A stretch of DNA of 64,000 bases from JAUIET01 sp039111475 (GTDB lineage Bacteria > Pseudomonadota > Gammaproteobacteria > Pseudomonadales > JAUIET01): assembly GCA_039111475.1 (NCBI GenBank), contig JBCCIP010000016.1:1-64000 (forward strand). Direction: 5' to 3'. Shown piece after piece: positions 60,386-64,000 of this stretch (positions are counted from its first letter, which is position 1; every line of letters begins with the position of its first letter). Made by a program: the position numbers and the translations under genes. A model generated the notes under the pieces. That model made no database searches. It was given only the letters and a program-made list of their open reading frames with translations, and was not told the DNA's origin.

Positions 60386-62539
60386 TCAGCTGGCCGCTGC
60401 ATTAATTGCATCGAGCACTTCACGGGCTGCAATTGGAATCTTTGTGCCAGGACCAAATATGCCAATCACACCCGCCTCCGTCAGGAAGTCGTAATCCTGT
60501 TTAGGAATAACTCCGCCGGCGATCACTAAGATGTCCTCAGCGCCCTGTTGCTTCAATTGTTCTATCAACGCAGGAACCAATGTTTTGTGGCCGGCCGCCT
60601 GAGACGACACGCCTACAACATGCACATCATTTTCAATTGCCTGTCTAGCCACCTCTTCCGGTGTAGAAAACATAGGCGATAGATCAATGTCGAATCCAAC
60701 ATCAGCAAACGCCGTAGCAATGACTTTTGCACCGCGATCATGTCCGTCCTGACCCATTTTGCAAACCAGCATACGTGGCCTACGTCCATGCTTGCCCACA
60801 AAATTGTCGATATCAGAACTGATCATCTGCCAACCCTCATCATCCTGGTATGCGTTTCCGTAAACACCTGACACGGTTTGTGCTTGCGCCTTAAAGCGTC
60901 CAAAGCTACCTTCCATTGCGTCTGAAATTTCGCCTACTGTGGCGCGAGCACGCGTAGCCTTGATCGCCAGATCCAGTAAATTCCCATCGCTGCCAGCGGC
61001 ACAATCCGCCAATTCTTTCAGTGCTTGCTGAACCGCCTTATCGTTCCTGTTAGCGCGAATAGATTGCAGTCTGGCAATTTGCGATTCGCGTACAGCTACA
61101 TTGTCTATTTCAAGCACGTCGACCTGATCTTCTTCTTCATGGGCGTACTTGTTAACCCCAACAATTACATCTTCACCACGGTCTATTCGAGCTTGTTTTC
61201 GCGCAGCTGACTCCTCAATTCGTAATTTGGGCATGCCTGTTTCAATCGCTTTGGCCATGCCGCCCTGAGCATCAATTTCTGCTATCAGCGCGTGTGCACG
61301 ATCGGCAATATCCTGGGTTAGCGATTCCATCATGTAAGAACCACCCCACGGGTCTATGACCTTAGTGATGCCGGTTTCTTCCTGAATAACGAGTTGTGTA
61401 TTACGAGCAATACGCGACGCAAATTCACTGGGTAATGCAATGGCTTCATCGAGAGCATTGGTATGCAATGACTGAGTGCCGCCGAATACTGCGGCCATTG
61501 CTTCAATGGTAGTGCGAACAATATTGTTGTATGGGTCTTGCTCTGTGAGCGACCAACCGGACGTTTGCGAGTGTGTGCGTAACATGCTTGACTTGGGGTT
61601 TTCCGGATTAAACTCTGCGACAATTTCTGACCACAACAGGCGAGCCGCCCGCAGCTTGGCAATTTCCATATAGAAATTCATGCTGATGCCCCAGAAAAAC
61701 GACAACCTCGGTGCGAAGTCATCGATCCCCAGGCCGGATGCAAGCGCTGTGCGAATATACTCTTTGCCATCGGCAAGTGTGTATGCCAACTCCAGGGCAG
61801 CATCCGCTCCCGCTTCCTGAATGTGATAGCCCGATATGGAAATAGTATTGAACTTGGGCAAGTTTGAAGAGCAATACGCAATGATGTCCCCAATGATTCG
61901 CATGGAAGGGGCTGGCGGATAAATATAGGTATTACGCACCATGAACTCTTTTAAAATATCGTTCTGGATAGTGCCTGACAGCGCATCCTGGCTAACGCCT
62001 TGCTCTTCAGCGGCCACAATGTAGCCGGCCAAAACCGGCAACACAGCGCCATTCATAGTCATGGAGACCGACACTTTGCCTAAGGGAATCTGATCGAACA
62101 GAATCTTCATGTCTTCAACAGAGTCTACCGCTACACCGGCTTTGCCAACATCACCTTCTACCCGCGGATGATCCGAGTCATACCCTCGGTGTGTTGCGAG
62201 ATCAAAGGCCACGGACACACCCTGGCCGCCGCCGGCCAGCGCTTTGCGATAAAACGCGTTTGATTCTTCTGCTGTTGAGAAACCCGCGTATTGACGAATT
62301 GTCCAGGGCCGACCTGCATACATAGTGGCCTGTGGTCCGCGAATGTAGGGCGCCATTCCCGGCATGCTGTCAGGATGATCAACAGAACCCAGATCATCGG
62401 CCGTGTACAGCGGCTTGATATCAATCCCTTCTGGCGTATTCCAGGTCAGAGATTCAAGAGGTTTGCCACGCATTTGCTTCGCAGCAAGTTCTGTCCACTC
62501 CCTCAGCCGCTCAGATTGATTTTCGGGTGTGTCTGACAT
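60386..62539 (-). CDS. scpA: Methylmalonyl-CoA mutase (single-chain)
   Basis: The 717-residue enzyme interconverts (R)-methylmalonyl-CoA and succinyl-CoA. The N-terminal barrel has GMAPYIRGPQATMYAGRPWTIRQYAGFSTAEESN and the C-terminal cobalamin domain has the DxHxxG motif in KMGQDGHDRGAKV near residue 600 that supplies the lower His ligand. The length and intact B12 site fit the ScpA/MutB catalytic chain. AAGGAG lies seven bases before the ATG. It follows the carboxylase gene by 47 bases. Confidence 0.95.
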   Translation of the reverse strand: MSDTPENQSERLREWTELAAKQMRGKPLESLTWNTPEGIDIKPLYTADDLGSVDHPDSMPGMAPYIRGPQATMYAGRPWTIRQYAGFSTAEESNAFYRKALAGGGQGVSVAFDLATHRGYDSDHPRVEGDVGKAGVAVDSVEDMKILFDQIPLGKVSVSMTMNGAVLPVLAGYIVAAEEQGVSQDALSGTIQNDILKEFMVRNTYIYPPAPSMRIIGDIIAYCSSNLPKFNTISISGYHIQEAGADAALELAYTLADGKEYIRTALASGLGIDDFAPRLSFFWGISMNFYMEIAKLRAARLLWSEIVAEFNPENPKSSMLRTHSQTSGWSLTEQDPYNNIVRTTIEAMAAVFGGTQSLHTNALDEAIALPSEFASRIARNTQLVIQEETGITKVIDPWGGSYMMESLTQDIADRAHALIAEIDAQGGMAKAIETGMPKLRIEESAARKQARIDRGEDVIVGVNKYAHEEEDQVDVLEIDNVAVRESQIARLQSIRANRNDKAVQQALKELADCAAGSDGNLLDLAIKATRARATVGEISDAMEGSFGRFKAQAQTVSGVYGNAYQDDEGWQMISSDIDNFVGKHGRRPRMLVCKMGQDGHDRGAKVIATAFADVGFDIDLSPMFSTPEEVARQAIENDVHVVGVSSQAAGHKTLVPALIEQLKQQGAEDILVIAGGVIPKQDYDFLTEAGVIGIFGPGTKIPIAAREVLDAINAAAS

Positions 62540-62586
62540 ATTCAGGCTCCTTACTGCGTGGGTTTAATTGTGCTAATACCAGCGTT

Positions 62587-64000
62587 CTAAAGAACCGCGA
62601 CGAACTGATCCACAGCTTTAAGCTTCCGAGCTCTTATGTCTGCAGGACTTTCCTCAACAATACTCACATCGGGCTTGATGTTAAACAAAGGCTGACCCTT
62701 GCTGATAATCACGCCATCGCCATCGACCAGCGCTCTTTCAACGGTGCCATCGAAAGGGGCATATACTTTGTTGAACATTTTCATCACTTCAACAATGTAC
62801 AATGGGTCGCCTTCTTTGAAATGGTCTCCAGCCTTGACGAACTCCGGCATTCCCGGTGCTTCTCTGGCATAGAACATGCCGCCGCTGATAGCTAGAATTT
62901 CATTTGAACTTGCTACTGGCGGTGGCACCAGAACCAGACGCATCGCATCCTGAAGCTCTGCATTTTGCAGTCTTGTCGGTATATGAATACTCAAATCCGG
63001 TTTTACTTTCAATTCGAAAAAGCCCGTACTAACCGCGAGATAAGGCAGCAACTTCAGCAAATCCATTCCAGCCTGAAATCCAGCGTGAGCCGCTTGTATT
63101 TGTTGCCACACGGTTTTGCTTAACGCTTTTGGTTTGGTCTTCTGGTCAAGCAAATCTAATACTTCACCGTAATTACTCAAATTCATTTTAGCGCGTAGAT
63201 CGTCATAGAAGGACAAGCCTTCCTGTAACAAGGCATGGTCGTGATCCCAGACCATATTTGCGGCTGCCCGACCCTCAGAGTGTTCCATGTTCAGGAAGCC
63301 GTATAAATCAATGAGCATACGCAATGGGTTATCCACCCAGCTTATCGTCTGACCCTTGGCTTTTTTGCCCGTTACATCAAATCGATGTTTGTTTGCCGAC
63401 ATCCACCCAGACAGAATATGCGGTTGTTCCAACAGTAACTGCAATGGGCGCAACAATAGAGTTTGCTTGCTTTGCAAGGCCAATGACATCGCAGCGCGCT
63501 GTTCCACAGAATCACATTTCGACAACTCATTATTGCTAATTGCTTGATAACATGCCGTTAAATCAATTTGATTCGCCGCATCTTTTAACAAACCCACCGC
63601 TGTCAAGTACGGCAATATGAACTGCGTTGTAGGCCTGGCATTGATGTTATTGCCAATAAACCAATGCACCAGGCCATAATGAAACTCAAGATTGGTGGCA
63701 AGGTCTTGACCGCGCAGTTTGGTACGGCAAAGGATGCTAGCTAGCTTTTCATAGCTGTCGGTGCGATCTTCACCATGAGTCAGAATCAAGGCTATATTAC
63801 TGTCGTAGGCACCGGCCAGCGTGTACTTCATAAACACGTCGGTGTCCGGGTTATGCAAGCATATCCCCTGGTCATCGCGAATTTCGTCTTGCAGAGGGTC
63901 TGTCCAGGAGTGAACTACGCCGCCTGCATGCGGTGCTAAAGCCTGGTTGGTCGCATTGAGTCTGGCCTCAACGGAGGAATTCAAACGGCGAATTCGTTGC
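62587..64000 (-). CDS. Biotin-dependent acyl-CoA carboxylase, alpha-type chain (N-terminus beyond the window)
   Basis: The frame is open to the right window edge; about 470 C-terminal residues are visible. They begin in the C-terminal part of a biotin carboxylase domain (RLNSSVEARLNA, AGAYDSNIALILTHGEDR, KLRGQDLATNLEF), continue with about 230 residues of helical linker, and end with a biotinyl domain in which the Lys of VEVMKMF is the biotin site. Its position upstream of methylmalonyl-CoA mutase and MeaB points to propionyl-CoA carboxylase, producing methylmalonyl-CoA. The carboxyltransferase part is not visible. A start inside the window (TTG at 63984) would cut the domain and is rejected. 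Confidence 0.88.
   Translation of the reverse strand, partial: QRIRRLNSSVEARLNATNQALAPHAGGVVHSWTDPLQDEIRDDQGICLHNPDTDVFMKYTLAGAYDSNIALILTHGEDRTDSYEKLASILCRTKLRGQDLATNLEFHYGLVHWFIGNNINARPTTQFILPYLTAVGLLKDAANQIDLTACYQAISNNELSKCDSVEQRAAMSLALQSKQTLLLRPLQLLLEQPHILSGWMSANKHRFDVTGKKAKGQTISWVDNPLRMLIDLYGFLNMEHSEGRAAANMVWDHDHALLQEGLSFYDDLRAKMNLSNYGEVLDLLDQKTKPKALSKTVWQQIQAAHAGFQAGMDLLKLLPYLAVSTGFFELKVKPDLSIHIPTRLQNAELQDAMRLVLVPPPVASSNEILAISGGMFYAREAPGMPEFVKAGDHFKEGDPLYIVEVMKMFNKVYAPFDGTVERALVDGDGVIISKGQPLFNIKPDVSIVEESPADIRARKLKAVDQFVAVL

Noticed and set aside
1..64000. CRISPR arrays, insertion sequences, prophage or restriction genes
   Set aside because: No regularly spaced repeats, transposase, integrase, phage structural or restriction-modification motifs were seen on either strand.

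Overview
This window is a chromosomal segment of a gammaproteobacterium, most likely an aerobic, Gram-negative heterotroph. The evidence is gene content and order. One block (cysG, serS, crcB, rarA, lolA, ftsK, aat, bpt, infA, clpA, clpS, cspD-like, icd, rluE, nudJ, mnmA, hflD, purB, roxA) follows an order I know from Pseudomonas and partly from E. coli. Outer-membrane genes (lolA, pldA, fimV) are also present. I cannot name the genus from sequence alone. I saw no rRNA or tRNA gene, insertion sequence, phage gene or CRISPR array, and no gene-free gap longer than about 270 bases.

Left third (about 1-23.3 kb): an accessory catabolic island. On the minus strand are a DUF3604 lipoprotein, a Cys/His-rich unknown protein overlapping a DUF1214-like protein, and a tight five-gene run (dehydrogenase of the 3-hydroxyisobutyrate family, aldehyde dehydrogenase, coniferyl-alcohol/3-alpha-hydroxysteroid type SDR, an unknown 417-residue protein, a second SDR). 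A lone plus-strand Ddn-like gene sits among them. Divergently on the plus strand come a carboxymuconolactone-decarboxylase-like protein, a coniferyl-aldehyde-type dehydrogenase, an EcKinase-like phosphotransferase, an alpha-methylacyl-CoA racemase with its full catalytic triad, a secreted unknown protein, modABC, a second DUF1214-like protein, a sulfotransferase, phospholipase A and a MocA-like cytidylyltransferase. The enzymes suggest oxidation of an alcohol to an acid followed by handling of a 2-methyl-branched acyl-CoA, as in breakdown of steroid side chains, isoprenoids or phenylpropanoids. The substrate is not known. No regulator gene lies in the island; a repeat-bearing divergent promoter region (10432-10693) is the best control point.

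Middle (23.3-33.6 kb): ugd, mscL, the periplasmic protease prc, fimV preceded by a perfect CRP/Vfr-type site, a sulfatase downstream of gorA, and a small basic protein.

Right of that (33.6-53.5 kb): the conserved housekeeping block. It includes an almost complete N-degron pathway (aat, bpt, clpA, clpS), a chain of overlapping genes (ftsK-lolA-rarA-crcB) and a plus-strand run rluE-nudJ-mnmA-hflD-purB-roxA.

Right end (53.5-64 kb): an inactive-transglutaminase membrane protein paired with an ATP-grasp ligase, ppsA with its divergent regulator ppsR, and a propionyl-CoA to succinyl-CoA module (biotin-dependent carboxylase cut by the window edge, methylmalonyl-CoA mutase, MeaB). That module could receive propionyl-CoA released by the left-hand catabolic island.
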